Source of the DNA: a bacterium
GTDB lineage: Bacteria > Bacteroidota > Bacteroidia > NS11-12g > UBA955
Direction: 5' to 3'
Assembly: GCA_029945665.1 (NCBI GenBank)
Contig: JAQSCZ010000111.1
Span: 1 to 59,264 of the forward strand
DNA: 59,264 nt
Shown in pieces: positions 26,992 to 34,981 of the stretch (positions within the stretch are counted from its first letter, which is position 1; the number at the start of each line of letters is the position of its first letter). The position numbers were made by a program, and so were the translations under genes. Below the pieces are notes generated by a model. It worked only from the letters and a program-made list of their open reading frames with translations. It made no database searches and was not told the DNA's origin.

Positions 26992-27897
26992 CTATTGATT
27001 TACCATTATTTTTTTACTCAAAACCAAATTGTCGAACAAGGTAGCACTAATATTATAAATGCCTGACCCAAGATTTTCAATTTGTATGGTAACGCTGTAA
27101 TCATTCACATTATTGTTTTGATATACCAATTGACCAAGTTGGTTATACAAATATATGGATTTAATAAGTTCATTACTAGATAAATTTATTGATTTGTTCG
27201 AAGGGTTGGGATAAACAATCAATAAATTATTATACTCCAATTTATTAATTCTAGTGAATAATTGTTCACAAGTCAGTGTACATGCTGGTTCATTATTTAG
27301 TGAGGTACTAATTACATTAATAGAAATAGGAATTGGCAATGCATCACAATTTGTACATGTAGCACTTGAAAAATAGGAGGTAATAGTTGGATTACCGCTA
27401 TTGTCAATTCTATACCTATTTGTCAAGACACTTGAGAAATCATTATTTGCAGAAGCAGTATAATTCATTGCGGCATCTCTTCCTTTGATAGGAGTTTTAA
27501 CTGTTGCTCCTGATGCTATTTTTATATCAGTGCCCAAAAAATTAAATTTATTGCAATACATTTCTTGGCGATTATTACTTCCGACAACTTTAATTCCAGT
27601 AACATTATCAGAAGCAATTGTATTTATATTTGAGTTAGTAAAAGTATTATTTGAAATCCGCCCACCATTAGCGTTTGTGGTTACCGTAATATGGTTAATA
27701 TTGCTTCCAATGAAATCAAATTGATTGTCGTAAATATCATTTGGGCAATTCAATAAATCTATATTTTTGATCAAAGTGCTGCTTGCATAACAACTGCCCG
27801 CGCCGCTGTTATCAAATACGGCATCTAAGTCAGCTCTATTACCTCCAGTAAAATTATTTTTATAAATTTTAACAATTCCTGCTTGCCCACTTACCAT
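26992..27897 (-). CDS. C-terminal part of a T9SS beta-helix gene split by an in-frame TAG
   Basis: 301 codons from an internal ATG at 27897. It is in the same frame as the frame ending at 27961: between them lie 21 sense codons after the TAG, reading 'GRGLGVSNSDFKNNITDIYA'. The content is the rest of a right-handed parallel beta-helix ('NQFDFIGSNINHITV', 'RISNNTFTNSNINTI') and a T9SS type A sorting domain ('LLIVYPNPSNKSINL', 'IYLYNQLGQLVY'). Alone it has no signal peptide and would not be exported. The complete gene would run 28983 to 26992 (663 residues if the TAG coded for an amino acid). Pseudogene, sequencing error or readthrough cannot be separated here. Confidence 0.8.
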   Translation of the reverse strand: MVSGQAGIVKIYKNNFTGGNRADLDAVFDNSGAGSCYASSTLIKNIDLLNCPNDIYDNQFDFIGSNINHITVTTNANGGRISNNTFTNSNINTIASDNVTGIKVVGSNNRQEMYCNKFNFLGTDIKIASGATVKTPIKGRDAAMNYTASANNDFSSVLTNRYRIDNSGNPTITSYFSSATCTNCDALPIPISINVISTSLNNEPACTLTCEQLFTRINKLEYNNLLIVYPNPSNKSINLSSNELIKSIYLYNQLGQLVYQNNNVNDYSVTIQIENLGSGIYNISATLFDNLVLSKKIMVNQ

Positions 27898-27960
27898 TTG
27901 AGCATAAATATCTGTAATGTTATTTTTAAAATCCGAGTTACTAACGCCTAAACCTCGACC

Positions 27961-28983
27961 CTAACTATTGGTGTAATTGATGCCATATGATAATTTAGCG
28001 AATGTGCAACGGGTGGTTCCACAATTTACAAAACATCCAAGTGCATCTGTACAAAAAGTTGTACCAGATGTTGAAACAGCAAAAGTTGCGTTATCCGAGT
28101 ATATTCCAGCGCCTCTCTCATCTTTGCAATGCTTTGTTGCATCATTATTTGAAAACGTGCAACCTCCAATATTTACCCCCTGAATTGCTCTCAAAGAAAT
28201 TCCTTTGAGATTGGTTAAAGTAAAAGTAGGTATTGTCTTAGTCCATGTAAAATTGCAATCCATAAAATAACACGCATTTACTTCGGCTCGCACATTGGAT
28301 TCATATTGATAAATATCCGCACAAATTTGACAGTCTTCAAATGCCGTACCTCTGCATCTAACAATTCCACCATCAATAGAATAAATACCATTTACTGCAT
28401 GCGAAATTTTACCTCCAGTAGAAACTACGCAAGACTGACTTGGACTACTTGCACCAGTATTTGTATAAACATTTAAAACCCCATCCCAATCGGCTGTTGT
28501 TGTACCATTAGGATTTGGCATTGTAAGAAATTGTTCTTTTATGTTATTGCCCGGTAAATTTAATCTAGGTCCAATGCAAGTAATTCCTGCCCAGGTAACA
28601 TTTCCAGAAGGATTGGAAGATGTAATAGTTACGCCATCTAATATCAATATACCACCTGAACTAACGGTAATACTTTTGCCTGCATTCATTCCCAAAGGGC
28701 CAGCTGTACTTCTAATTGTTAAAGTAACTTGACTATTAATTAAAATACCTTCTCGATAGTCATTTCCAAGTGCAGTTGGTGCTGCTATTTCTCCACTACC
28801 TGTGCCCCATACTTGGTCAGATGATATGACGACTTGTGCCTTTAAATTGTTGCAAAATAAATGCAAAATAATGGCGATCAATGAGATTTGTGGAATCTGT
28901 TTAGAAAGGAAATCTACGAAATAATTTGTTGATTTCTGATTGCTAATTGCATACATAGAGCAATCTTGTACTTGTTTGTTCAT
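27961..28983 (-). CDS. N-terminal part of a T9SS beta-helix gene split by an in-frame TAG
   Basis: 340 codons, ATG at 28983. A long N-terminal extension precedes the hydrophobic signal core 'ISLIAIILHLFCNNLKAQ'. The mature part is a right-handed parallel beta-helix of the pectate-lyase-like type with repeated 'GGxV/GxxF..C' turns ('GGIVRCRGTAFEDCQIC', 'GVNIGGCTFSNNDATKHC'). It stops at TAG (27961-27963) in the middle of the helix ('YGINYTNS'), and the same frame continues to a T9SS tail at 26992. As it stands the product lacks the sorting signal. Its leader and first 25 codons are duplicated at 22552-22784. Confidence 0.8.
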   Translation of the reverse strand: MNKQVQDCSMYAISNQKSTNYFVDFLSKQIPQISLIAIILHLFCNNLKAQVVISSDQVWGTGSGEIAAPTALGNDYREGILINSQVTLTIRSTAGPLGMNAGKSITVSSGGILILDGVTITSSNPSGNVTWAGITCIGPRLNLPGNNIKEQFLTMPNPNGTTTADWDGVLNVYTNTGASSPSQSCVVSTGGKISHAVNGIYSIDGGIVRCRGTAFEDCQICADIYQYESNVRAEVNACYFMDCNFTWTKTIPTFTLTNLKGISLRAIQGVNIGGCTFSNNDATKHCKDERGAGIYSDNATFAVSTSGTTFCTDALGCFVNCGTTRCTFAKLSYGINYTNS

Positions 28984-29145
28984 ATTTATATTATATTTAA
29001 AAAGTGACTTTTTAAACGATATTAATAAAACAATTAGCTGTAATCTTGTTGTATAAATAAAGTAAAATTTAAAATTGCTTTTGCCTGTTTATAAAGCAAT
29101 TAAAATCTTAATGCAAATATGAAAAAAATAAAATGATTAATCCTA
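28910..29145. repeat. 236-bp direct repeat (gene leader), right copy
   Basis: Partner of 22552-22784 in the same orientation, about 6.4 kb away. It includes the start region of the beta-helix gene and about 160 bp upstream. The remaining gene-free DNA up to 29309 is AT-rich with no further feature seen. Confidence 0.88.
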
Positions 29146-29309
29146 ACTATATTTTTTAACTCATTGACTAACAATTAGTATTAATTTTTATAGGCCATTT
29201 TAATGGACGTATTTTTCGTTAAAATAATAGGTTTAATATGTAGAAGAAGTCAACTTTTATTCAAAATCATGTTAACTTTTCGGAAATTTAATACTTGGCT
29301 TTAAGATAA

Positions 29310-30125
29310 CTACAACATCAAATAATAAACCATGGTCGTAAATGGCAAAGCAATGATCAAGGCATCAAACCGATCTAACACTCCGCCATGACCGGGTAAA
29401 ATAGTGCCTGAATCTTTGATATTAAACTCACGCTTCAGCATGCTTTCTACCAAGTCGCCCAAAGTGCCAAAAACCACTGTTAGTAAAGCTAGTGCTATAT
29501 TCACTCCAAAAGGTATATTGAAAAAATAAGCCAACACAAATGAGGTGCCCATGGTTAAAATACCGCCCCCAATAAAACCCTCCCAAGTTTTTTTGGGCGA
29601 TACAGATTCGAATAATTTATGCTTGCCAAAAGCACGGCCACACAAATAAGCAAATGTATCACTGCACCAAATTAGTATAAATAAATTAAGGGCCAATAAG
29701 GGTTTAAATACCACATCGGCATACTCCGAAAAACCCTCTTTTTGAAAACTGTTGTTGTAAAATAATGTCAATGGCAATACAATGTAAAACAAGCCTGATA
29801 CCAAGTATCCAATAGACTTCCAATGCCTGTGTTTGGAAAGCAATACCCCAACAGCTGTAATTGTAAATAACAAGGTAATACCTTGTAAAACCAAAGCAGG
29901 TTCGCACCAATGACGCGAAGCTATGATGGCTAATCCTGCAAAAATATAAAGTGTTTGTAAACCACTGTATTGTTTGTGTAATACAATTCTATAAAATTCG
30001 AACAAGGCCCCTGCTCCTATGGCCATTAATAAAATTAAAAAAGTAAACTGACCATACAAGGTTAAGCCAACAATGGCACTAACAAATACTGCGCCTGTAA
30101 TGGCCCTTTGCCAAAAATTATTCAT
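29310..30125 (-). CDS. cdsA: Phosphatidate cytidylyltransferase CdsA
   Basis: 271 residues, a polytopic membrane enzyme that makes CDP-diacylglycerol from CTP and phosphatidic acid, the entry to phospholipid synthesis. About eight hydrophobic segments are visible. The family signature is complete: 'VSPKKTWEGFIGG' and, near the C-terminus, 'SMLKREFNIKDSGTILPGHG' followed by GVLDRFD, holding the conserved acidic and HGG residues. It overlaps the CPBP protease gene by 8 bp, so they form an operon. A diverged copy of its last ~33 codons is found at 24051-24148. Confidence 0.93.
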   Translation of the reverse strand: MNNFWQRAITGAVFVSAIVGLTLYGQFTFLILLMAIGAGALFEFYRIVLHKQYSGLQTLYIFAGLAIIASRHWCEPALVLQGITLLFTITAVGVLLSKHRHWKSIGYLVSGLFYIVLPLTLFYNNSFQKEGFSEYADVVFKPLLALNLFILIWCSDTFAYLCGRAFGKHKLFESVSPKKTWEGFIGGGILTMGTSFVLAYFFNIPFGVNIALALLTVVFGTLGDLVESMLKREFNIKDSGTILPGHGGVLDRFDALIIALPFTTMVYYLML

Positions 30126-31023
30126 AAGTAGGGGTGTTTAAAATTTGATGTTTTTTAATAAGCCAATAAAAAAAGCCGCCAATAACCATAAAAGCCAGTA
30201 CAATCGTCACTACCGGTGGTGTGTAATTATCGGCAGCAATGGCTTTGGCTACTGGCAATTGGTGTTGGTAATAGGTTACAAATACTGCAAAACCATTGTT
30301 TAAAAAATGAAGAATGACGCTTGGCCAAATACTGCGGGAATAATAACATACATAACCCAATACCAAAGCTAAGAAAAACATAGGAATAAACTGCTCAGCA
30401 TTTAAATGGATAGCGGCGAAGGTAAAACTGCAAAAAAGAATACCATAATGAACATTGCCAAATAATTCTATCAATAGACGTTGCAGCGTGCCTCTAAAAA
30501 ATATCTCTTCGAACAAGGCAGGCGCTAGAGCTATCATTAATAAATTAACCATAAGCTGATTGGTGTTATCCATGCGCAAGAAATCTTCCATCATCTTTTT
30601 GTTTTCTTGCGAAGTAAAATGCTTGATACTTTCTGGCAAAGGCAATTGTGCATTCAGATTTAATAAAAAGGCCGAAGCAAAAATTAAGGCCAAAAATAAG
30701 ATGGGTAAAAACATCAATACACCGCTCGGTTGTGGGGCCTTAATTTGCCAACTGTCAGCTACAGATTTACCTTTTATACGCAGCAATACCCAGGCTGATA
30801 GCACCCAGGTACCAAACGCGGTAACGGTGGTAAAAAGCTTGATATATGGCACATACTTTGGATCTGCATTGGACTTTGCTAAACCCAAAATTTCAATAAA
30901 ACTTAAATGAATATAAGGCATGGTTAGCAGCGCAAATAGGCAAGCCACTGCCAAACTACCGATAATCACTAGTCCGATTAAAATGAAAATATCCGATAAA
31001 GTTTGAAATCTATTGAACTGCAT
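30118..31023 (-). CDS. CPBP family intramembrane metalloprotease
   Basis: About 301 residues from the ATG at 31023 ('MQFNRFQTLSDIFILIGLVI'). A frame-internal earlier ATG at 31074 would add 17 residues but overlaps the divergent dusB start and promoter. It is hydrophobic with several membrane helices. The CPBP (Abi/CAAX-like) motifs are 'FEEIFFRGTLQRLL' with the EExxxR glutamates, and 'FTFAAIHLNAEQF' and 'ILHFLNNGFAVF' with the two histidines. Related proteins cleave prenylated or other membrane substrates, or serve in bacteriocin immunity; substrate here unknown. Co-transcribed with cdsA. Confidence 0.85.
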   Translation of the reverse strand: MQFNRFQTLSDIFILIGLVIIGSLAVACLFALLTMPYIHLSFIEILGLAKSNADPKYVPYIKLFTTVTAFGTWVLSAWVLLRIKGKSVADSWQIKAPQPSGVLMFLPILFLALIFASAFLLNLNAQLPLPESIKHFTSQENKKMMEDFLRMDNTNQLMVNLLMIALAPALFEEIFFRGTLQRLLIELFGNVHYGILFCSFTFAAIHLNAEQFIPMFFLALVLGYVCYYSRSIWPSVILHFLNNGFAVFVTYYQHQLPVAKAIAADNYTPPVVTIVLAFMVIGGFFYWLIKKHQILNTPTYE

Positions 31024-31024
31024 G

Positions 31025-31056
31025 TACTTTTGTAAATTAATAACGCGTACAAAAGT
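31025..31056. promoter_or_regulatory. Divergent promoter with 9-bp inverted repeat (CPBP/cdsA and dusB)
   Basis: Plus-strand TACTTTTG at 31025-31032 is a -7 box for dusB. The mirror sequence gives CACTTTTG on the minus strand at 31050-31057 for the CPBP gene. The arms ACTTTTGTA (31026-31034) and TACAAAAGT (31048-31056) are perfect inverted repeats. The two polymerase sites overlap, so the genes may compete or share a regulator. Confidence 0.5.
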
Positions 31057-32056
31057 GGTAAAAATAGCTGACATATCATTGGGTGAATTTCCTTTATTAC
31101 TTGCACCTATGGAAGATGTAAGCGATCCGCCCTTCCGTTATTTATGCAAGAAACACGGTGCCGACCTTATGTTTACTGAGTTCATAAGCTCCGAAGGACT
31201 GATTAGAGATGCGGTTAAAAGCCGTCAGAAACTCGATATATTTGATTACGAACGCCCCATTGGCATTCAAATATTTGGTGGCGATGAAGAAGCAATGGCC
31301 TTGGCCACACGCATTGTAGATGTTACCCAACCCGATATTGTAGATATTAACTTTGGTTGCCCTGTTAAAAAAGTAGTGTGTAAAGGGGCTGGTGCAGCCG
31401 TTTTAAAAGACATTCCTCTCATGGTGCGATTAACCGAAGCCGTTGTTAAATCAACCAATTTACCTGTAACAGTAAAAACCCGTTTGGGTTGGGACGAGCA
31501 AACCAAAAACATTGAAGAAGTAGCCGAGCGTATGCAAGATATTGGTGTAAAAGCACTTTCAATTCATGGTCGCACCCGCACCCAATTGTACAAAGGCAAT
31601 GCAGATTGGACTTTAATTGCTAAAGTAAAAAATAATCCCCGCATTCACATTCCAATTTTTGGTAATGGCGATATTGACACACCCGAAAAAGCGGTTGAAT
31701 ATAAAAATCGCTATGGAGTAGATGGTATTATGATTGGTCGCGCTAGCATTGGACACCCATGGATATTTAGAGAAATAAAACATTACATGGCAACAGGCGA
31801 ACACTTGGCCCCACCAACTTTCGAAGAACGCATAGAAGCGTGCATGATGCATTTCGAAAAATCGGTGGAATGGAAAGGCAAGGTAATCGCTATGAACGAA
31901 ATGAAAAGGCACTATGGCAATTATTTTAAAAATGTACCCCATTTCAAACCCTATCGTACCGCTTTGGTAACCAGTAATGATATTGGAGAAATTTATGGTA
32001 TTTTCGAGGAACTAAAATCGGGCGCTCGCAAATTCAGTCCGGCAGAAATTGAATAA
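31055..32056 (+). CDS. dusB: tRNA-dihydrouridine synthase, DusB type
   Basis: About 333 residues from the GTG at 31055 ('VKIADISLGEFPLLLAPMED'); upstream in-frame TTG (31013) and ATG (31022) lie before or inside the promoter box at 31025-31032. It is a flavin TIM barrel that reduces uridine to dihydrouridine in tRNA. Motifs: 'APMEDVSDPPFR', 'DINFGCPVKKVVCKGAGAAV' with the catalytic Cys, 'SIHGRTRTQLYKGNADW' and 'IPIFGNGDI', then 'GIMIGRASIGHPWIF'. It is followed at 2 nt by the RDD gene. Function assigned by family; the modified position is not provable from sequence. Confidence 0.93.
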   Translation: MVKIADISLGEFPLLLAPMEDVSDPPFRYLCKKHGADLMFTEFISSEGLIRDAVKSRQKLDIFDYERPIGIQIFGGDEEAMALATRIVDVTQPDIVDINFGCPVKKVVCKGAGAAVLKDIPLMVRLTEAVVKSTNLPVTVKTRLGWDEQTKNIEEVAERMQDIGVKALSIHGRTRTQLYKGNADWTLIAKVKNNPRIHIPIFGNGDIDTPEKAVEYKNRYGVDGIMIGRASIGHPWIFREIKHYMATGEHLAPPTFEERIEACMMHFEKSVEWKGKVIAMNEMKRHYGNYFKNVPHFKPYRTALVTSNDIGEIYGIFEELKSGARKFSPAEIE

Positions 32057-32058
32057 AC

Positions 32059-32517
32059 ATGGAAAGCCAATTAATAATAGATGAAGAGGAAGCAATAAAG
32101 GCTGTTTTAGAGGCTGGCAAAGGCCTACGACTGATTAACTTTATCATCGATTATTTTGCTATTGGTTCCATTTTTATTTTGTCAAGTTCTTATTATCAAT
32201 TCCTGTATTTCAATTCTGATTCTTTATTTCTAGAAGAACTTAATTTGTTTCTAATTTTCGAACTCATTTATTTTACCTATTACTTTCTACTTGAATGGAT
32301 CACCAATGGTAAAACACTTGGAAAACTGATTACCACAACCCGTTCTGTTAAAGAATATGGAGAACATTGCACCATAGCCGATTTTGCGAAACGTTCATTG
32401 GCACGATGTATACCCTTCGAAGCCTTAACAATATTTGGCACTCAGGTGTTTCACGACTATACTGTTAGCATGATAGTAATCAAAGAACGCAAAGTCAGTA
32501 CAACCTTTTACAACTAA
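32059..32517 (+). CDS. RDD family membrane protein
   Basis: 152 residues with three to four hydrophobic segments. The RDD pattern is seen as 'GLRLINFIIDYFAIG' (Arg and Asp of the first helix) and 'ITNGKTLGKLITTTRSV' before a last amphipathic part. The family has no agreed function; some members are linked to ion or antibiotic transport. It starts 2 nt after dusB, so it is likely co-translated with it. Confidence 0.75.
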   Translation: MESQLIIDEEEAIKAVLEAGKGLRLINFIIDYFAIGSIFILSSSYYQFLYFNSDSLFLEELNLFLIFELIYFTYYFLLEWITNGKTLGKLITTTRSVKEYGEHCTIADFAKRSLARCIPFEALTIFGTQVFHDYTVSMIVIKERKVSTTFYN

Positions 32518-32533
32518 TCAAGTCTAATATAAA

Positions 32534-33349
32534 ATGAAAAAAATACATTTACTAAGTTTCGCTTTTTTGTTTATCCTAAGTGCTTTTGCACAACAAGTGC
32601 CCAATGGGAATTTTGAAGCATGGAGTTATAATCCAAGCTCTTTTTCATACGAACCAACAGGTTGGAAAACAGCCAACTTTGGTCAATATGGTGATTCGGC
32701 AGTTAGAAGATATAAACCAGCACATGGTGGCAATTATGCTTGCGGATTTCAAACTAGCTTTGTATTGAACACCTTTGCATTGCCAGGCGTATTAAGTACT
32801 ACGTTTCCAATTTCTGTTCAACCCAAAAATTTAGTTGGCTATATCAAAGGCAATTTAGCACTCGATGATACTGCGATTTTAATCATTGAATTTAGCAAAG
32901 ACACCAATGTTATTGGAGATGGTTTATATTATTTAACACAATCACAAAACAATTACATAAAATTTGTTGTTCCCATTAGTTTTTACGGCATGGGCAATCC
33001 AGATTCGTGCACGATAACAGTGTTTAGCGGAGGCACTTCAATTGATGATACACTCACAAGTTTTGCCATAGATGATTTAAGTTTCGAATATCCTGTGAAT
33101 GTAAATTCAATATTCAACAATGCAAAGAAATTAAATCTGTATCCGAATCCGGCCAATAGTTTTATTTCAATTGCGAGCTCTGAAGACTATCATTCTGTAT
33201 TGGTGTATAACGATATGGGACAGCAAGTTGCCACCTTTGGCAATATTGAAACCATATCGATTGAAGATTGGAACAAAGGCCTTTATTTCTTACAAATAAA
33301 AGATCAAAACAATCAGGTTATCGAGACGGCTTCTTTTTTGAAGCAATAG
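32534..33349 (+). CDS. Secreted protein with T9SS type A sorting domain
   Basis: 271 residues. Signal peptide MKKIHLLSFAFLFILSAFAQ (residues 1-20). The mature part begins 'QVPNGNFEAW', a beginning common in Bacteroidota PCMD/carbohydrate-module-like jelly-roll proteins, and continues as a beta sandwich ('FAIDDLSFEYPV'). The C-terminal ~75 residues are a T9SS type A domain ('LNLYPNPANSFISIAS', 'VLVYNDMGQQVATF'). Probably surface-exposed; binding target unknown. Downstream is a 10-bp inverted repeat and an 8-bp tandem repeat. Confidence 0.75.
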   Translation: MKKIHLLSFAFLFILSAFAQQVPNGNFEAWSYNPSSFSYEPTGWKTANFGQYGDSAVRRYKPAHGGNYACGFQTSFVLNTFALPGVLSTTFPISVQPKNLVGYIKGNLALDDTAILIIEFSKDTNVIGDGLYYLTQSQNNYIKFVVPISFYGMGNPDSCTITVFSGGTSIDDTLTSFAIDDLSFEYPVNVNSIFNNAKKLNLYPNPANSFISIASSEDYHSVLVYNDMGQQVATFGNIETISIEDWNKGLYFLQIKDQNNQVIETASFLKQ

Positions 33350-33353
33350 TTTT

Positions 33354-33399
33354 ACCATATAGCGTGAACGAAATGAAATGGAGTTCTCTGCTATATGGT
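33354..33399. terminator. Long inverted repeat after the T9SS gene
   Basis: ACCATATAGC (33354-33363) pairs with GCTATATGGT (33390-33399), with an inner GAAC/GTTC pair. There is no strong T-run, so it may be a transcript-end hairpin rather than a classic terminator. Confidence 0.4.
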
Positions 33400-33428
33400 T
33401 ATTGGGTTATTGGGTTATTGGGTTAATA
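33397..33428. repeat. 8-bp microsatellite-like repeat
   Basis: GGTTATTG occurs three times in a row, followed by one degenerate unit GGTTAATA. It lies between two convergent genes. Confidence 0.8.
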
Positions 33429-33479
33429 GGGACCGCAATAGAAGTTCCCTTAATAACGATTAACTAATAACTTGTTCCC

Positions 33480-34133
33480 CTACACTTTCTGCATCATCAT
33501 AATGCCATCGCGAATTGGCAATAATAAATTTTGCACCCTTTTGTCGGCTTGTATTTTTTGATTGAACTGATGCAACAATCTGGTGGCCTCATCCGTTTCA
33601 ATTGCTTTATCATCCACAACTTTACCACTCCACAATACATTATCGGCCATTATTAATCCACCTTTGCGCACCTTGTCGATACACAGTTCATAATATATTT
33701 CATATTCACTTTTTTCTGCATCTATCCATACAATGTCCCAAGCAGGTACTAAAAAATTTATTTCTTGTAGCGTTCTGGTAGCGTCGCCTTTTTGCAAAAT
33801 AATTTGTTCGGCCAATGGCGATTTTGAAATATGCGCCTGTGCAATTTCGGCATATTCTTCGTTGCCTTCAAGTGTATAAAGTTTGCCCGATTTTTGCAAA
33901 CCTTCGGCCAAACACAACGCGGAGTATCCGGTATAGGTACCAATGTCCAAAATATGATCGGGGCGCATTAATTTGCTTATCATCGATAAAAAACGCCCTT
34001 GAATATGACCGCTTAACATGCGCGGCTGCAGCACATTGGTGTGGGTATAGCGATTCAATGCATATAAATAATCAGGTTCGATGGCTGTATGCGCTTCGGC
34101 ATAGTTTTGTATTTTTTTATCGATAAAATCCAT
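33480..34133 (-). CDS. O-methyltransferase family 3 (COMT-like)
   Basis: About 217 residues from the ATG at 34133; the upstream TTG at 34142 lies inside the promoter box. It is a class I S-adenosylmethionine-dependent methyltransferase. Motifs: 'HILDIGTYTGYSALCLAEGL' (motif I, SAM site), 'LYTLEGNEEYAEIAQAHI' (acidic ribose contact), 'WDIVWIDAEKSEYEIYYE' and 'GGLIMADNVLWSGKV' (metal-binding Asp/Asn). Family members methylate catechols or tRNA (TrmR-like); substrate not determined here. Divergent from the EI24 gene. Confidence 0.85.
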   Translation of the reverse strand: MDFIDKKIQNYAEAHTAIEPDYLYALNRYTHTNVLQPRMLSGHIQGRFLSMISKLMRPDHILDIGTYTGYSALCLAEGLQKSGKLYTLEGNEEYAEIAQAHISKSPLAEQIILQKGDATRTLQEINFLVPAWDIVWIDAEKSEYEIYYELCIDKVRKGGLIMADNVLWSGKVVDDKAIETDEATRLLHQFNQKIQADKRVQNLLLPIRDGIMMMQKV

Positions 34134-34139
34134 GGTTGG

Positions 34140-34147
34140 CAAAGTTA
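34140..34147 (-). promoter_or_regulatory. -7 box 6 nt before the O-methyltransferase ATG
   Basis: Minus-strand TAACTTTG, then CCAACC, then ATG at 34133. Predicts a leaderless or nearly leaderless mRNA. Confidence 0.5.
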
Positions 34148-34172
34148 CCTAATTCTAATTTTAGATTTTATT

Positions 34173-34180
34173 TATATTTG
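34173..34180 (+). promoter_or_regulatory. -7 box 6 nt before the EI24 ATG
   Basis: Plus-strand TATATTTG, then AAACCA, then ATG at 34187. It rules out the in-frame start at 34136 and suggests a leaderless mRNA. Confidence 0.5.
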
Positions 34181-34186
34181 AAACCA

Positions 34187-34981
34187 ATGCAACAGTTTTA
34201 CCTAGGATTTAGACATTTTATAAATGCGACTGCTTTTTTATCGAAGCATAAATTACTGCATTATTATCTTTATCCATTACTTCTAAGTATCGCATTTTAT
34301 ATGGGCATTACTGCCTTTACAATCAGATTCGCCGAAGACATCACGAATCATATAGTATACTTGCGATTACCCATACCTGAAATTCGCATGCAAAGCACAT
34401 TTCAATCATTTTTTAAAAGTGATTTTATAACAGGCCTTGTTTCAATTGTGGTAGGTTTAATTGTTTTTTATATCGCTTCTAAAATTTCGAAATATCTAGT
34501 GCTTATTATGCTCTCACCTTTGTTTGCTTACCTAAGTGAAATAGTTGAAGAGAAAATAACTGGGGTCGTTTACCCTTTTAATTTCATTCAATTTTTAAAA
34601 GATATCTTAAGGGGTATCAAAATAGCCTTTCGGAATTTTATTTTAGAATTTGTATTGATAGGCCTATTTACAATCGCGGGTTTTTTTGTGGGACCATTTG
34701 CCCTTTTAATTGTGCCCTTTCTTTGGCTAATAAGTACCTATTTCTATGGATTCAGTATGATAGATTATACTTGCGAACGCCGCAAATTAACAGTTGCAAA
34801 AAGTGTTGAATTTATTCGCCAACATCGCTATTTGGCCATAGCAAATGGCAGTGCATACACCCTGCTAGAAATGTTGCCAATTGTAGGTTTAATGATTGCA
34901 CCGATTAATGCGGTAGTAGGCGCCACAACGGCTGTTTTGGAATTGGAAGCAAAGACTACCAAAACACATCACCCTTCTTAG
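34187..34981 (+). CDS. EI24/CysZ-like membrane protein
   Basis: About 264 residues from the ATG at 34187 ('MQQFYLGFRHFINATAFLSK'). Several hydrophobic helices and the EI24 (CysZ-like) patterns 'LSKHKLLHYYLYPLLLSI', 'LSPLFAYLSEIVEEKITG' and 'FSMIDYTCERRKLTVAKS' are seen. CysZ of enterobacteria is a sulphate transporter, but the wider EI24 family is not tied to one substrate, so only the family is claimed. It converges on the outer-membrane protein gene with a 26-bp overlap. Confidence 0.75.
   Translation: MQQFYLGFRHFINATAFLSKHKLLHYYLYPLLLSIAFYMGITAFTIRFAEDITNHIVYLRLPIPEIRMQSTFQSFFKSDFITGLVSIVVGLIVFYIASKISKYLVLIMLSPLFAYLSEIVEEKITGVVYPFNFIQFLKDILRGIKIAFRNFILEFVLIGLFTIAGFFVGPFALLIVPFLWLISTYFYGFSMIDYTCERRKLTVAKSVEFIRQHRYLAIANGSAYTLLEMLPIVGLMIAPINAVVGATTAVLELEAKTTKTHHPS

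Noticed and set aside
24051-29405. Classical integrative element using the cdsA 3' end as attachment site
   Set aside because: Direct repeats are present, but no integrase, excisionase or relaxase is encoded between them and the copies are too different for a recent attL/attR pair.
31013-31054. Longer N-terminus for DusB from the TTG at 31013 or ATG at 31022
   Set aside because: Both precede or overlap the predicted -7 box, so they would not be in the transcript.
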